From the NCBI RefSeq assembly GCF_001399755.1, contig NZ_LJCP01000007.1:1-64000 (forward strand): a stretch of 64,000 nt of DNA. The letters are read 5' to 3'. Shown here one piece after another: positions 1 to 18,820 of this stretch. Below the pieces are notes generated by a model that was not told the DNA's origin, ran no database searches, and worked only from the letters and a program-made list of their open reading frames with translations. How positions within the stretch are numbered: position 1 is the stretch's first letter; each line of letters opens with the position of its first letter. The translations under genes were made by a program, and so were the position numbers. Source of the stretch: Thiohalorhabdus denitrificans (lineage in GTDB: Bacteria; Pseudomonadota; Gammaproteobacteria; Thiohalorhabdales; Thiohalorhabdaceae).

Positions 1-86
1 TCCCATTCCGAACTCGGCAGTGAAAACGCGGCGCGCCGATGATAGTGCGGGGCCTCCCCGTGCGAAAGTAGGTCACCGCCAGGCAT
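1..86 (+). rRNA. rrf: 5S ribosomal RNA, 3' part (5' end outside window)
   Basis: The sequence is the 3' three quarters of a bacterial 5S rRNA. It begins in the conserved TCCCATTCCGAACTCGG loop and ends in the typical GTAGGTCACCGCCAGGCAT. The 5' strand lies outside the window, so the window opens at the end of an rRNA operon. The 3' end is set by analogy with known 5S molecules. No tRNA follows before the terminator. Confidence 0.93.
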
Positions 87-93
87 TTACGAT

Positions 94-125
94 AAGCCCC
101 CGGGTACGCCCCGGGGGCTTTTTTT
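94..125 (+). terminator. rrn operon rho-independent terminator
   Basis: An 11-bp GC-rich stem (AAGCCCCCGGG pairing with CCCGGGGGCTT, loop of about 5 nt) runs directly into a seven-T tract ending at 125. It sits 8 nt after the 5S 3' end. It lies only 19 nt before the birA start codon. Confidence 0.93.
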
Positions 126-144
126 ATGCACCGGCGAGGCCGAT

Positions 145-981
145 ATGGCCGCATTTGCGCAAGGCTTCCTCCTCGACACGGGCAGTCCGGATCGGCTCCA
201 GACCGATGCCCTCCGCGCCGAGTTCCTCCGGCTGGGAAGCCCGGAGGTGGAAGTCGTGGTCCATTCCCGGGTCGATTCCACCAACGCCCTCGCCCAGCGA
301 ATGGCCGCGGAGGGCCAGGGCCCCTGGGCCCTCATCGCCAGCGAGGAGCAGTCGGCCGGCCGCGGACGCCGGGGGCGCCAGTGGGATTCCGGCCGGGCGG
401 GCGACCTTTACCTTACCCTCCTGGCCCCCCTGCCCTTCCCGGCTGCCCTTAGGCCCTGGGTCCCATTGGTGGCCGGGCTCGGCGCCTGGGAGGTCCTGCG
501 GGAGGCGGGGGCCGGGGTGGTACTGAAATGGCCCAACGACCTGCTCGGTGATGACGGGGCGAAGCTTGGCGGGATCCTGGTGGAAAACGCGTCCTGCCCA
601 CCGGGGCCCGGCGCCCTTGCCGTGGGCGTGGGGATCAACGTCAACTCCCTCTCCCTCCCGGAGAATGCAACCTCCCTTGCGCGGATGACGGGCCGCCGCT
701 GGAACCGAAATTCCCTTTCGGGAGCCATAGCCTCGCGAATTATCCAGTGGTTAGCTTGTCTGGCCCGGGAGGGTCCGCAGAAGGTCCGGGAGGCGTGGAC
801 CCGGGCCTGCCCCTGGTTGGGGGAAGCGGTGGTGGTACTCACCGAAGGCGGTTCCGTGGAGGGACGTTTTGTCGGTCTCGACGAATCGGGGCGTATGGTA
901 TTGGACACAGGGGCCCATGGCCTGGAAGCCTTTTCTGCCGGGGACGTCTCCCTCCGGCGCCTGTGGGGGGCATCGCATTGA
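145..981 (+). CDS. birA: Biotin--[acetyl-CoA-carboxylase] ligase, no DNA-binding domain
   Basis: Cytoplasmic enzyme that activates biotin with ATP and transfers it to the biotin carboxyl carrier protein of acetyl-CoA carboxylase. The 278-residue product has the ligase signatures in order: DSTN at 44-47, SAGRGRRGR at 70-78 (biotinyl-AMP loop), KWPND at 128-132, KLGGILVE at 140-147, then the C-terminal SH3-like domain. It is shorter than the E. coli repressor-type enzyme (321 residues). The roughly 35 residues before DSTN resemble only the end of the winged-helix and linker region, so it is probably a group I enzyme that does not repress bio genes. The start is the ATG at 145, preceded by GAGG at 136-139. 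It is followed by coaX with a 4-nt overlap. It has no room for its own promoter after the rrn terminator. Confidence 0.92.
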   Translation: MAAFAQGFLLDTGSPDRLQTDALRAEFLRLGSPEVEVVVHSRVDSTNALAQRMAAEGQGPWALIASEEQSAGRGRRGRQWDSGRAGDLYLTLLAPLPFPAALRPWVPLVAGLGAWEVLREAGAGVVLKWPNDLLGDDGAKLGGILVENASCPPGPGALAVGVGINVNSLSLPENATSLARMTGRRWNRNSLSGAIASRIIQWLACLAREGPQKVREAWTRACPWLGEAVVVLTEGGSVEGRFVGLDESGRMVLDTGAHGLEAFSAGDVSLRRLWGASH

Positions 982-1730
982 TCCTGGCCGTTGATGTCGG
1001 CAATAGTCGCGTTCGGCTCGGGCTTGTCGGGGACCGAGGAGTCGGCCCATTGGCCCGCGTCCCAACAGACTCCCCTTCCCTGGAGGAAGACTTCAGGGGG
1101 GCTCTGGAACGCCTGGTCCGGGGAAGGGCTGGGATACCGGTGGGTTTGGCCTCCGTGGTGCCGCCTGTAACCGAAAGGCTTCGGGCACTCCTGCAGGCGG
1201 ACGGCCGGGAGGTGATGGAGGTAACGCCCGAGTCGGTGGCCGGGATGCGAATTGGCTATGCCGATCCCGGCGAGGTTGGCGCGGACCGCCTCGCCAATGC
1301 GGTGGCGGCCACCCGACACTTCGGAGCGCCGGTGATCGTCGTGGACGTGGGTACCGCCGTGACCCTGGAGCTCGTCGACGGGGTAGGGACCTTCTGGGGC
1401 GGGCCGATCTTCCCCGGGCCCGGGCTGGCGCGGAAGGCGTTGGGTGAACACGCAGCGCGGCTGCGGGGCCATCTCCGTCACCAAGGGATGCACGGGCTCC
1501 TGGGCGACTCAACGGCGGCCTGCTTGGCGGCCGGAATCGGGCAGGGCTATCCGGCCCTCATCGAGGGCCTAGTGGGGCGTGCCCGAGAGGAGATTGGCTA
1601 CGAAGCCCCGGCGGTCCTTACGGGGGGCGGTGCGCCCGCCCTGGGAGGGACGTGTCGGGGGATCACGGCCTGGGATCCCCTGCTGACCCTTCGGGGGGTG
1701 GCCGCCTTCGCCGAACCGGCCCTCCCTTGA
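978..1730 (+). CDS. coaX: Type III pantothenate kinase
   Basis: First enzyme of coenzyme A synthesis; it phosphorylates pantothenate and is a feedback-resistant member of the ASKHA superfamily. The 250-residue protein starts with LILAVDVGNSR (phosphate-binding loop and catalytic Asp at about residue 6). It then shows GADRLANAVAA and VVDVGTAVTLE, as in CoaX. I chose the TTG at 978, which overlaps the birA stop (TTGA) and has a G-rich ribosome site (GTGGGGGG) just upstream. The reading frame is open further upstream but that part does not resemble the family. The birA-coaX pairing is common and the 4-nt overlap implies translational coupling. Confidence 0.92.
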   Translation: MILAVDVGNSRVRLGLVGDRGVGPLARVPTDSPSLEEDFRGALERLVRGRAGIPVGLASVVPPVTERLRALLQADGREVMEVTPESVAGMRIGYADPGEVGADRLANAVAATRHFGAPVIVVDVGTAVTLELVDGVGTFWGGPIFPGPGLARKALGEHAARLRGHLRHQGMHGLLGDSTAACLAAGIGQGYPALIEGLVGRAREEIGYEAPAVLTGGGAPALGGTCRGITAWDPLLTLRGVAAFAEPALP

Positions 1731-1756
1731 GGGAAGGTGCCCGGATTGGATAAGCT
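1727..1756 (+). promoter_or_regulatory. Candidate sigma70 promoter for the tRNA-tuf cluster
   Basis: TTGAGG (1727-1732) and TAAGCT (1751-1756) are separated by 18 nt and lie 10 nt before the first tRNA. The -35 overlaps the coaX stop codon. The -10 is a weak match, so this is a candidate only. Confidence 0.4.
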
Positions 1757-1766
1757 ATTACCCCTT

Positions 1767-1842
1767 GCTGGCGTAGCTCAGCTGGTAGAGCAGCTGATTT
1801 GTAATCAGCGGGTCGCAGGTTCGACTCCTGTCGCCAGCTCCA
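1767..1842 (+). tRNA. thrU: tRNA-Thr (anticodon TGT)
   Basis: A full cloverleaf of 76 nt. The acceptor GCTGGCG pairs with CGCCAGC, the anticodon loop is TTTGTAA with anticodon TGT, the T-loop is TTCGACTC, and CCA is encoded. It is first in a cluster that matches the enteric thrU-tyrU-glyT-thrT-tufB order except that glyT is missing. Confidence 0.96.
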
Positions 1843-1893
1843 GGCCTTGACATTACGGCCCATGGCCATTAACTTTTCATGCTTCCCATCGCT

Positions 1894-1978
1894 GGAGGGG
1901 TACCCAAGCGGCCAAAGGGAGCAGACTGTAAATCTGCCGGCTCAGCCTTCGGGGGTTCGAATCCTCCCCCCTCCACCA
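1894..1978 (+). tRNA. tyrU: tRNA-Tyr (anticodon GTA)
   Basis: A class II tRNA of 85 nt with a long variable arm. The acceptor GGAGGGG is present, the anticodon loop is CTGTAAA with anticodon GTA, the T-loop is GTTCGAATC, and CCA is encoded at 1976-1978. Confidence 0.96.
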
Positions 1979-2000
1979 GACAAGCAGGCGAAAGCCTCAG

Positions 2001-2024
2001 CGCCGATGGCCCAGGCCATCGGCG
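2001..2024 (+). other. Perfect hairpin between tRNA-Tyr and tRNA-Thr
   Basis: CGCCGATGGC and GCCATCGGCG form a 10-bp stem with a CCAG loop. It sits in the 100-nt spacer where enteric genomes carry tRNA-Gly. No downstream T-tract is present, so an RNA-processing or stability element is more likely than a terminator. No tRNA-Gly remnant can be recognised in the spacer (1979-2078). Confidence 0.6.
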
Positions 2025-2078
2025 GATTTCCTTCGGATGGCGAAAAAAGCGGTTGCCGGGGTGCGACGCCCCGCTCAA

Positions 2079-2154
2079 GCCCACGTAGCTCAGTCGGTAG
2101 AGCACACCCTTGGTAAGGGTGAGGTCCTTGGTTCAAGTCCGAGCGTGGGCACCA
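2079..2154 (+). tRNA. thrT: tRNA-Thr (anticodon GGT)
   Basis: A 76-nt cloverleaf. The acceptor GCCCACG pairs with CGTGGGC, the anticodon loop is TTGGTAA with anticodon GGT, the T-loop is GTTCAAGTC, and CCA is encoded. It directly precedes tuf as in enterics, so the elongation factor and its tRNA substrates are probably co-transcribed. Confidence 0.96.
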
Positions 2155-2206
2155 TTCTTAATTGTACTGGCATTAGGGTGCACGATCCTCGAAGGGGAGT
2201 TAGTCG

Positions 2207-3397
<1,191 letters not shown>

Positions 3398-3421
3398 CCC
3401 GGCTACCTGAGGAAGCAGTAA

Positions 3422-3577
3422 ATGCGTGAACTGATAAGCTTCGCTTGCGGGCAGTGCGGGCGCCGGAATTACACCGGCGACAAGAATAAGCGCAACACGC
3501 CCGACAAGCTGGTGTTCCGGAAGTACTGCCGCTTTTGCCGGACGCACACGGAGCACCGTGAGGATAAGATCAAATAG
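3422..3577 (+). CDS. rpmG: 50S ribosomal protein L33, zinc-binding form
   Basis: A 51-residue L33 homologue with a four-cysteine zinc ribbon (C9-x2-C12 and C36-x2-C39). The E. coli protein has no such cysteines. The ATG at 3422 follows GAGGAAG. It lies 24 nt after tuf and just before tRNA-Trp and secE, the common tuf-rpmG-trnW-secE order. It is too short to be found by length alone, but the sequence is unambiguous ([16 protein letters not shown]). Confidence 0.94.
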   Translation: MRELISFACGQCGRRNYTGDKNKRNTPDKLVFRKYCRFCRTHTEHREDKIK

Positions 3578-3603
3578 GGCGCTCGGCGCCCTGACCGGTT
3601 TGC

Positions 3604-3680
3604 AGGCCAGTAGCTCGAATTGGCAGAGCAACGGACTCCAAATCCGTGGGTTGGGGGTTCGAATCCCTCCTGGCCTGCCA
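3604..3680 (+). tRNA. trpT: tRNA-Trp (anticodon CCA)
   Basis: A cloverleaf of 77 nt. The acceptor AGGCCAG pairs with CTGGCCT, the anticodon loop is CTCCAAA with anticodon CCA, the T-loop is GTTCGAATC, and the 3' CCA is encoded. A seven-T run follows at once (3681-3687), probably part of the RNase trimming region or a weak terminator. Confidence 0.95.
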
Positions 3681-3744
3681 TTTTTTTGGGATAGGGCCGC
3701 ACCTTCCCTTCCGCCCAGCACCCCGAACCAATCCGGGCATCCAG

Positions 3745-4098
3745 ATGACCGATAAGCCAAAAATCATCCTAGCCGTTGCCGTTTTCGCGGCGGGCGTGCT
3801 CGGTTATTACTTCCTCGGGGCGCAGGCCATGACGGCCCAGGGCGGGTGGATGCGCTATGCGGCCATTGCGCTCGGCGCGGTAGCCGGCGCGGGCATCTAC
3901 GCCAGCACCGATCAGTTCTCCCAGTTCCGTCGGTTTGTCCGGGAGGCCCGTGTCGAGCTCAGCCGCGTGGTCTGGCCGACCCGCCAGGAGACGCTCCAGA
4001 CCACCGCCGTCGTCATCGGCATGGTGCTGTTCGTGGGTGCCTTCCTCTGGGTCGTGGACTGGGTCGTCTTCACCGCCGTCCGTTACTTGATGGGCTAG
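3745..4098 (+). CDS. secE: Preprotein translocase subunit SecE
   Basis: Inner-membrane subunit that clamps SecY in the SecYEG channel. The 117-residue protein has three hydrophobic segments (about 7-25, 34-54 and 85-115), the longer three-helix form typical of Gammaproteobacteria. The conserved amphipathic stretch ([20 protein letters not shown]) lies before the last helix. The ATG at 3745 was chosen because upstream codons are within or next to tRNA-Trp. nusG follows after 9 nt. Confidence 0.93.
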   Translation: MTDKPKIILAVAVFAAGVLGYYFLGAQAMTAQGGWMRYAAIALGAVAGAGIYASTDQFSQFRRFVREARVELSRVVWPTRQETLQTTAVVIGMVLFVGAFLWVVDWVVFTAVRYLMG

Positions 4099-4107
4099 GA
4101 GGCCCGA

Positions 4108-4641
4108 ATGGCCAAGCGCTGGTATGTGGTCCACGCCTATTCCGGGTACGAGAAGAAGGCCAAAGCCATGCTGGAGGAGTCCATTCGCCAGCACGGCCTG
4201 GAAGACTACTTCGGCCAGATCCTCGTGCCGACGGAGGAGGTGGTCGACGTCACCTCTAGCTCCAAGGGTACGGCGGAGCGCAAGATCTTTCCGGGCTACA
4301 TGCTCGTCGAGATGGAGATGAGCGAGAATACGTGGCACCTGGTCAAGGACGTGCCCCGGATAACCGGTTTCGTCGGCGGCAAGGCCGGGCAGCCCCATCC
4401 CCTTCCCGAAAAGGAAGTCCAGGCCATCCTCCAGCAAATCGAGGAAGGTATGGAGAAGCCGCGGCCGAAGGTCACCTTCTCGGTGGGCGAGGCCGTGCAT
4501 GTGATCGACGGGCCTTTTTCGGGCTTCAACGGGGTGGTGGAAGACGTCAATTACGACAAGAGCACCATCCAGGCATCGGTTACCATCTTCGGCCGACCCA
4601 CCCCGGTCGAGCTGGAGTTCAATCAGGTCGAAAAGGCCTGA
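4108..4641 (+). CDS. nusG: Transcription termination/antitermination protein NusG
   Basis: Binds RNA polymerase beta' and links it to Rho or ribosomal S10. It is 177 residues with an N-terminal NGN domain (KRWYVVHAYSGYEKKAK) and a C-terminal KOW domain (FSVGEAVHVIDGPFSGFNG). The ATG is preceded by AGGAGG, 9 nt after secE. The genome also encodes its partners Rho and S10 in this window. Confidence 0.97.
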   Translation: MAKRWYVVHAYSGYEKKAKAMLEESIRQHGLEDYFGQILVPTEEVVDVTSSSKGTAERKIFPGYMLVEMEMSENTWHLVKDVPRITGFVGGKAGQPHPLPEKEVQAILQQIEEGMEKPRPKVTFSVGEAVHVIDGPFSGFNGVVEDVNYDKSTIQASVTIFGRPTPVELEFNQVEKA

Positions 4642-4704
4642 TCGCTGAGGAAACGGGGGAGCCATCCCAAGCCACGGCCCGAACGGCCGTCCGGAGAGTA
4701 ATCC

Positions 4705-5133
4705 ATGGCGAAGAAAATCGAAGCGTACATCAAGCTGCAGGTCCCCGCGGGCCAAGCTCAGCCTAGCCCCCCGGTGGGTCCGGCCCTGGGCCAGCACGGC
4801 CTGAACATCATGGAGTTCTGCAAGGCGTTCAACGCCCAGACCCAGGAGATGGAGCAAGGGCTGCCGGTACCGGTGGTGATAACCGTGTTCGCCGACAAGT
4901 CCTTCACCTTTACCACCAAGACCCCGCCGGCCGCCATCCTCCTGCTGAAGGCGGCGGGCTTGAAGGGCGGGAGCTCCAGCCCCCTGACCGACAAGGTGGG
5001 CAAGGTCTCCAAGGCGCAGGTGGAGGACATCGCGCAGACCAAGATGCCCGACCTCAACACGAACGACCTGGCCACCGCGGCCACCATGATCGAGGGCACC
5101 GCCCGATCCATGGGCATTGAGGTCGAGGGCTAG
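4705..5133 (+). CDS. rplK: 50S ribosomal protein L11
   Basis: Part of the GTPase-associated centre on 23S rRNA. It is 142 residues, the usual length, with the conserved [20 protein letters not shown]-terminus and the proline-rich C-terminal RNA-binding domain. Ribosome site GGAGAG lies before the ATG. The 63-nt spacer after nusG holds a small ACGGCC...GGCCGT hairpin. rplA follows after 9 nt. Confidence 0.97.
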   Translation: MAKKIEAYIKLQVPAGQAQPSPPVGPALGQHGLNIMEFCKAFNAQTQEMEQGLPVPVVITVFADKSFTFTTKTPPAAILLLKAAGLKGGSSSPLTDKVGKVSKAQVEDIAQTKMPDLNTNDLATAATMIEGTARSMGIEVEG

Positions 5134-5142
5134 GAGGGGACC

Positions 5143-5838
5143 ATGGCCAAGCAAGGAAAGCGCATCAAGGACCTGAATCAGCAGGTCGAGAAGGGTCATC
5201 CTTACGGTCTCGACGAAGCGGTACAGCTGGCGAAGAACACCAGCAAGGCCTCCTTCGACGAATCGGTGGATGCCTCCTTTAACCTGGGGATCGATCCCCG
5301 GAAGGCGGACCAGATGGTCCGCGGCACCGTAACCCTGCCCCACGGCACCGGCAAGACTACCCGGGTGGCGGTCTTCGCCGAGGGCGCCAAGGCGGACGAG
5401 GCTCGCGAAGCGGGGGCGGACTATGTCGGTCTCGAGGACCTGGCCGAGCAGATCGAGGCCGGCTGGACCGATTTCGACCGCGCCGTGGCCACGCCCGACT
5501 CCATGCGGGTTGTGGGCCGGCTCGGCCAGATCCTTGGTCCCCGGGGTCTGATGCCCAATCCCAAGGTGGGCACGGTTACCGACGATCTGGCCAACGTGGT
5601 AGCCCAGATCAAGGCCGGACAGGTGGAATACCGGGCCGACAAGGGCGGCATCGTTCACCTTCCCATTGGCCGGGCCAGTTTTGACGACGCGGCCCTGCAG
5701 GAGAACCTGAGGGCGGCGGCGGACGCGCTGGTACGCGCCAAGCCCGCTGCGGCCAAGGGTAAGTATCTGCGTAAAGTAAGCATTTCCACCACCATGGGTC
5801 CCGGGATCCAGGTGGATACTTCCTTCGCCCGCCTCTAG
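5143..5838 (+). CDS. rplA: 50S ribosomal protein L1
   Basis: Forms the mobile L1 stalk of the large subunit and, in enterics, represses the rplKA mRNA. It is 231 residues with the signature region [23 protein letters not shown] lies directly upstream of the ATG, 9 nt after rplK. It is followed by the L10 leader. Confidence 0.97.
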   Translation: MAKQGKRIKDLNQQVEKGHPYGLDEAVQLAKNTSKASFDESVDASFNLGIDPRKADQMVRGTVTLPHGTGKTTRVAVFAEGAKADEAREAGADYVGLEDLAEQIEAGWTDFDRAVATPDSMRVVGRLGQILGPRGLMPNPKVGTVTDDLANVVAQIKAGQVEYRADKGGIVHLPIGRASFDDAALQENLRAAADALVRAKPAAAKGKYLRKVSISTTMGPGIQVDTSFARL

Positions 5839-5889
5839 GGCGAGGGGCGTCCCGTTCCAACGGGATATGCGACGGCACCGGCCCTCCGG

Positions 5890-5975
5890 GGCCTGGGCCG
5901 TCGAAGACCGCAGGTGCCCGAGCGTCCCTCGGGCTTAAACCACCGGCCTGCCGAGACGGCGGTGCCGTTCGTGGC
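5890..5975 (+). promoter_or_regulatory. L10(L12)4-binding leader of rplJL
   Basis: The stretch contains GAAGACCGCAGGTGCC, a small CGAGGG-type hairpin, and GGCCTGCCGAGACGGCGGTG. The two outer blocks can pair and match the conserved kink-turn arms of the E. coli L10 leader (GAAGACCGCAGGTG and GGCCTGCGTAGACGGTG). In enterics the L10-L7/L12 complex binds here and blocks rplJ translation. Boundaries are approximate within the 190-nt spacer after rplA. Confidence 0.8.
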
Positions 5976-6028
5976 TCCCTTCCAGGGGGACGGCGAGCGG
6001 ACCGCGAAACCGAGTAGGGGGATCAGCC

Positions 6029-6553
6029 TTGCTGAACCTGGAGCAGAAAAAGGCGGTCGTCGCCGATCTGCGCGCCCGTTCGGAGGCCGCCCAGGCGGCG
6101 GTCCTCGCCGACTACCGCGGGCTGACGGTGGACGAGGTCACCGACCTCCGCGCCCAGCTCACGGCGAGCGGCGTGTTCTTCAAGGTGGTGAAGAACAACC
6201 TCGCCAAGCGGGCCGTCGAGGGCACGGACATGGAGCCCCTCACCGAGCACTTCTCCGGCCCCACGGCCATGGCCCTCTCCGAGGACCCCGTGGCCGCGGC
6301 CAAGATCCTCACGGAGTTCGCCAAGGACCACGAGGACCTGGAGATCAAGGTCGGGGTGCTGCAGGGCAAGTCCATGTCCCAACAGGACTTGGTGGCGCTG
6401 GCTCAACTGCCGGACCGGCACACGCTGCTCACCCAGCTTGCCGTCGGGCTCAATGCCCCGGCTACCAAGCTGGCCCGCAGCCTGAACGCCGTTCCGGCGA
6501 AATTCGCCCGTGCCCTGGCCGAGGTTCGCGACCAGAAGGGCGAGGCCGCCTAA
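6029..6553 (+). CDS. rplJ: 50S ribosomal protein L10
   Basis: Base of the L7/L12 stalk. It is 174 residues, matching the family. The start is a TTG at 6029, 6 nt after AGGGGGA; the N-terminus LNLEQKKAVV fits the family and there is no better ATG. A weak start under leader control suits autoregulation by the L10 complex. rplL follows after 48 nt. Confidence 0.95.
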   Translation: MLNLEQKKAVVADLRARSEAAQAAVLADYRGLTVDEVTDLRAQLTASGVFFKVVKNNLAKRAVEGTDMEPLTEHFSGPTAMALSEDPVAAAKILTEFAKDHEDLEIKVGVLQGKSMSQQDLVALAQLPDRHTLLTQLAVGLNAPATKLARSLNAVPAKFARALAEVRDQKGEAA

Positions 6554-6601
6554 CCGTCCGCACCGATTTTCCATTTTTACCCATTGGAAGGGAGCCGTAT
6601 C

Positions 6602-6979
6602 ATGTCCCAGGAAGAAATCCTGAACGCCATCGAGAACATGACTGTCCTCGAGCTGTCTGAGCTTGTGAAGGCCATCGAGGAGAAGTTCGACGTCTCCGCG
6701 GAGGCGCCTGCCGCCGTGGCCGCTGCCCCCGCCGCCGGCGGTGGCGGCGAGGCCGCTGCCGCCGAGAAGGACGAGTTCGACGTTCTCCTCACCGGCGAGG
6801 GCGAGAAGAAGGTGCAGACCATTAAGGTCCTGCGCGAGGTCACCGGTCTCGGCCTCAAGGAAGCCAAGGAGATGGTGGAGAACCTGCCCGCCACCCTGAA
6901 GGAAGGCGCCTCCAAGGACGAAGCCGAGGAGATCAAGTCCAAGATGGAGGAAGCTGGGGCCCCGGTGGAGCTCAAGTAA
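6602..6979 (+). CDS. rplL: 50S ribosomal protein L7/L12
   Basis: Multi-copy stalk protein that recruits translation GTPases. It is 125 residues: dimerisation domain to about residue 33, an Ala/Gly-rich hinge ([18 protein letters not shown]), then the globular domain with the conserved [12 protein letters not shown] helix. The ATG at 6602 lies 8 nt after GGAAGGGA. An in-frame upstream ATG (6584) is on the wrong side of that site and is rejected. Confidence 0.96.
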   Translation: MSQEEILNAIENMTVLELSELVKAIEEKFDVSAEAPAAVAAAPAAGGGGEAAAAEKDEFDVLLTGEGEKKVQTIKVLREVTGLGLKEAKEMVENLPATLKEGASKDEAEEIKSKMEEAGAPVELK

Positions 6980-7317
6980 CCCGCCTGCAGTTTCCGGTTT
7001 CTGCAACCGGTCGAAGCGGCTGGCGACCCGCGTATGGGGCGCCAGCCCTTCTGTGTTTCTGGCCAAAGGCTTCCGGACGCCCATTCGGCCCGGGGCCGCG
7101 GAGCCAGCCGTCGATGTTTTGTTGCGCCGATCCGGAGGGTTGGTGGCGGGCCTGAAGGCCCCCGCCGCAACATGCGCGCCACCCGGGAAGCCCCCGGTGG
7201 AGCCTTTCGGCCGCGGGCAGGTTCCCCACCTGTCGCCAATGCGGTTCCGAGGTCTGCGCAGCGGCCTATGACCGACCCCGCGAACGGCACGAGCCTTCCA
7301 CTCCCGCAGGAGTAGCC
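6980..7317 (+). other. rplL-rpoB spacer with attenuator-like hairpin
   Basis: This 338-nt spacer carries no gene. At 7018-7047 an 8-bp stem (GGCTGGCG/CGCCAGCC) is extended by an inner ACCC/GGGG helix and followed by CTTCTGTGTTTCT. The placement matches the rplL-rpoB attenuator of enterics, which reduces rpoBC transcription relative to the stalk genes. The remaining 3' part is GC-rich with no feature I recognise except the rpoB ribosome site (CAGGAG). Confidence 0.6.
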
Positions 7318-11388
<4,071 letters not shown>

Positions 11389-11495
11389 CCCCGGCGCATT
11401 CCGCGGTGGGACCGGCGGGGGGCCGGTCCCTTCGGGCCGGCGGTAGCCCCGCCGGCGACCGCATCCAGGCGTAAAAGGCGCCAAGGAGGATGACC
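11389..11495 (+). other. rpoB-rpoC spacer with two tandem hairpins
   Basis: Two perfect GC hairpins follow one another: GGGACCGGC/GCCGGTCCC (11408-11430) and GCCGGCGG/CCGCCGGC (11436-11456). No T-tract follows, so they are not terminators. They may protect or cleave the mRNA between the two polymerase genes. The rpoC ribosome site AAGGAGG is at 11483-11489. Confidence 0.6.
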
Positions 11496-15638
<4,143 letters not shown>

Positions 15639-15660
15639 CCCGCGGCCGGTAACGGACGCG

Positions 15661-15683
15661 CCGGCGGGCCCGCGGCCCGCCGG
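15661..15683 (+). other. 10-bp GC hairpin after rpoC
   Basis: CCGGCGGGCC and GGCCCGCCGG pair around a CGC loop, 22 nt after the rpoC stop. The following bases (GCCCTTACC) are not a real T-tract. It may act as a 3'-end or processing structure, or a weak terminator, just before the next promoter. Confidence 0.55.
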
Positions 15684-15692
15684 GCCCTTACC

Positions 15693-15721
15693 TTGACAGT
15701 ACGTTGGACGCAAACTACAAT
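15693..15721 (+). promoter_or_regulatory. Strong sigma70 promoter of the str-S10-spc-alpha supercluster
   Basis: TTGACA at 15693-15698 (6/6) and TACAAT at 15716-15721 (5/6) are separated by exactly 17 nt. It lies about 55 nt before the leader's ribosome site and is the best promoter match I found in the ribosomal region. Confidence 0.9.
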
Positions 15722-15734
15722 TCCCCGCTTTCCC

Positions 15735-15767
15735 ATGACGGGCCGATAGCGGCCTGTCATTTATTTT
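15735..15767 (+). promoter_or_regulatory. rpsL leader hairpin, attenuator candidate
   Basis: ATGACGGGCC and GGCCTGTCAT form a 10-bp stem (one G-U pair) with a GATAGC loop, followed directly by TTATTTT. This terminator-like structure lies in the 5' leader between the strong promoter and rpsL, so it could attenuate the whole supercluster or serve as a protein-binding site. Its role is inferred. Confidence 0.65.
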
Positions 15768-15783
15768 GAAGGGAGCGAGTCGC

Positions 15784-16155
15784 ATGCCGACCATCAACCA
15801 GTTGGTGCGCAAGCGGCGCAAGAAGGTCGAAGAGAAGAGCAATACCCCCGCGCTGGACTCCTGTCCGCAGCGCCGTGGCGTATGCACCCGGGTTTACACC
15901 GCAACGCCCAAGAAGCCGAACTCGGCGCTGCGCAAGGTGGCGCGCGTGCGGCTCACCAACGGCAAAGAGGTGAGTACGTACATCCCTGGTGAGGGGCACA
16001 ACCTCCAGGAGCACTCCGTTGTCCTGGTGCGCGGTGGCCGGGTGAAGGACCTTCCGGGTGTGCGCTATCACGTGGTCCGCGGTGCCCTGGATACCGCCGG
16101 GGTGAGCGACCGCCGGCAGGCACGCTCGAAATACGGCGCCCGGCGCCCGAAGTAG
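15784..16155 (+). CDS. rpsL: 30S ribosomal protein S12
   Basis: Decoding-centre protein, 123 residues. The loop [10 protein letters not shown] is the streptomycin-sensitive type, and the second loop reads [14 protein letters not shown] chose the ATG at 15784 ([10 protein letters not shown]), downstream of GAAGGGAG, over an upstream in-frame codon at 15766. First gene of the supercluster. Confidence 0.97.
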   Translation: MPTINQLVRKRRKKVEEKSNTPALDSCPQRRGVCTRVYTATPKKPNSALRKVARVRLTNGKEVSTYIPGEGHNLQEHSVVLVRGGRVKDLPGVRYHVVRGALDTAGVSDRRQARSKYGARRPK

Positions 16156-16638
<483 letters not shown>

Positions 16639-16688
16639 CGCGGAAGAAATCCGAATTTTGTACGTAGACGGACCAAGAGGCTCCCGCC

Positions 16689-18788
<2,100 letters not shown>

Positions 18789-18820
18789 GCGAACGGACCG
18801 CTTGAGGGGAGGGACACGCC

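Noticed and set aside
1979-2078. Degenerate tRNA-Gly between tRNA-Tyr and tRNA-Thr
   Set aside because: No T-arm or acceptor remnant can be found; the hairpin does not match any tRNA arm arrangement.
11490-11495. ATG at 11490 as the rpoC start
   Set aside because: It directly abuts the perfect AAGGAGG with no spacer. The TTG six bases later has ideal spacing and matches the RpoC N-terminus.
15661-15683. rho-independent terminator after rpoC
   Set aside because: The 10-bp stem is perfect but lacks a T-tract, so I list it as a hairpin only.
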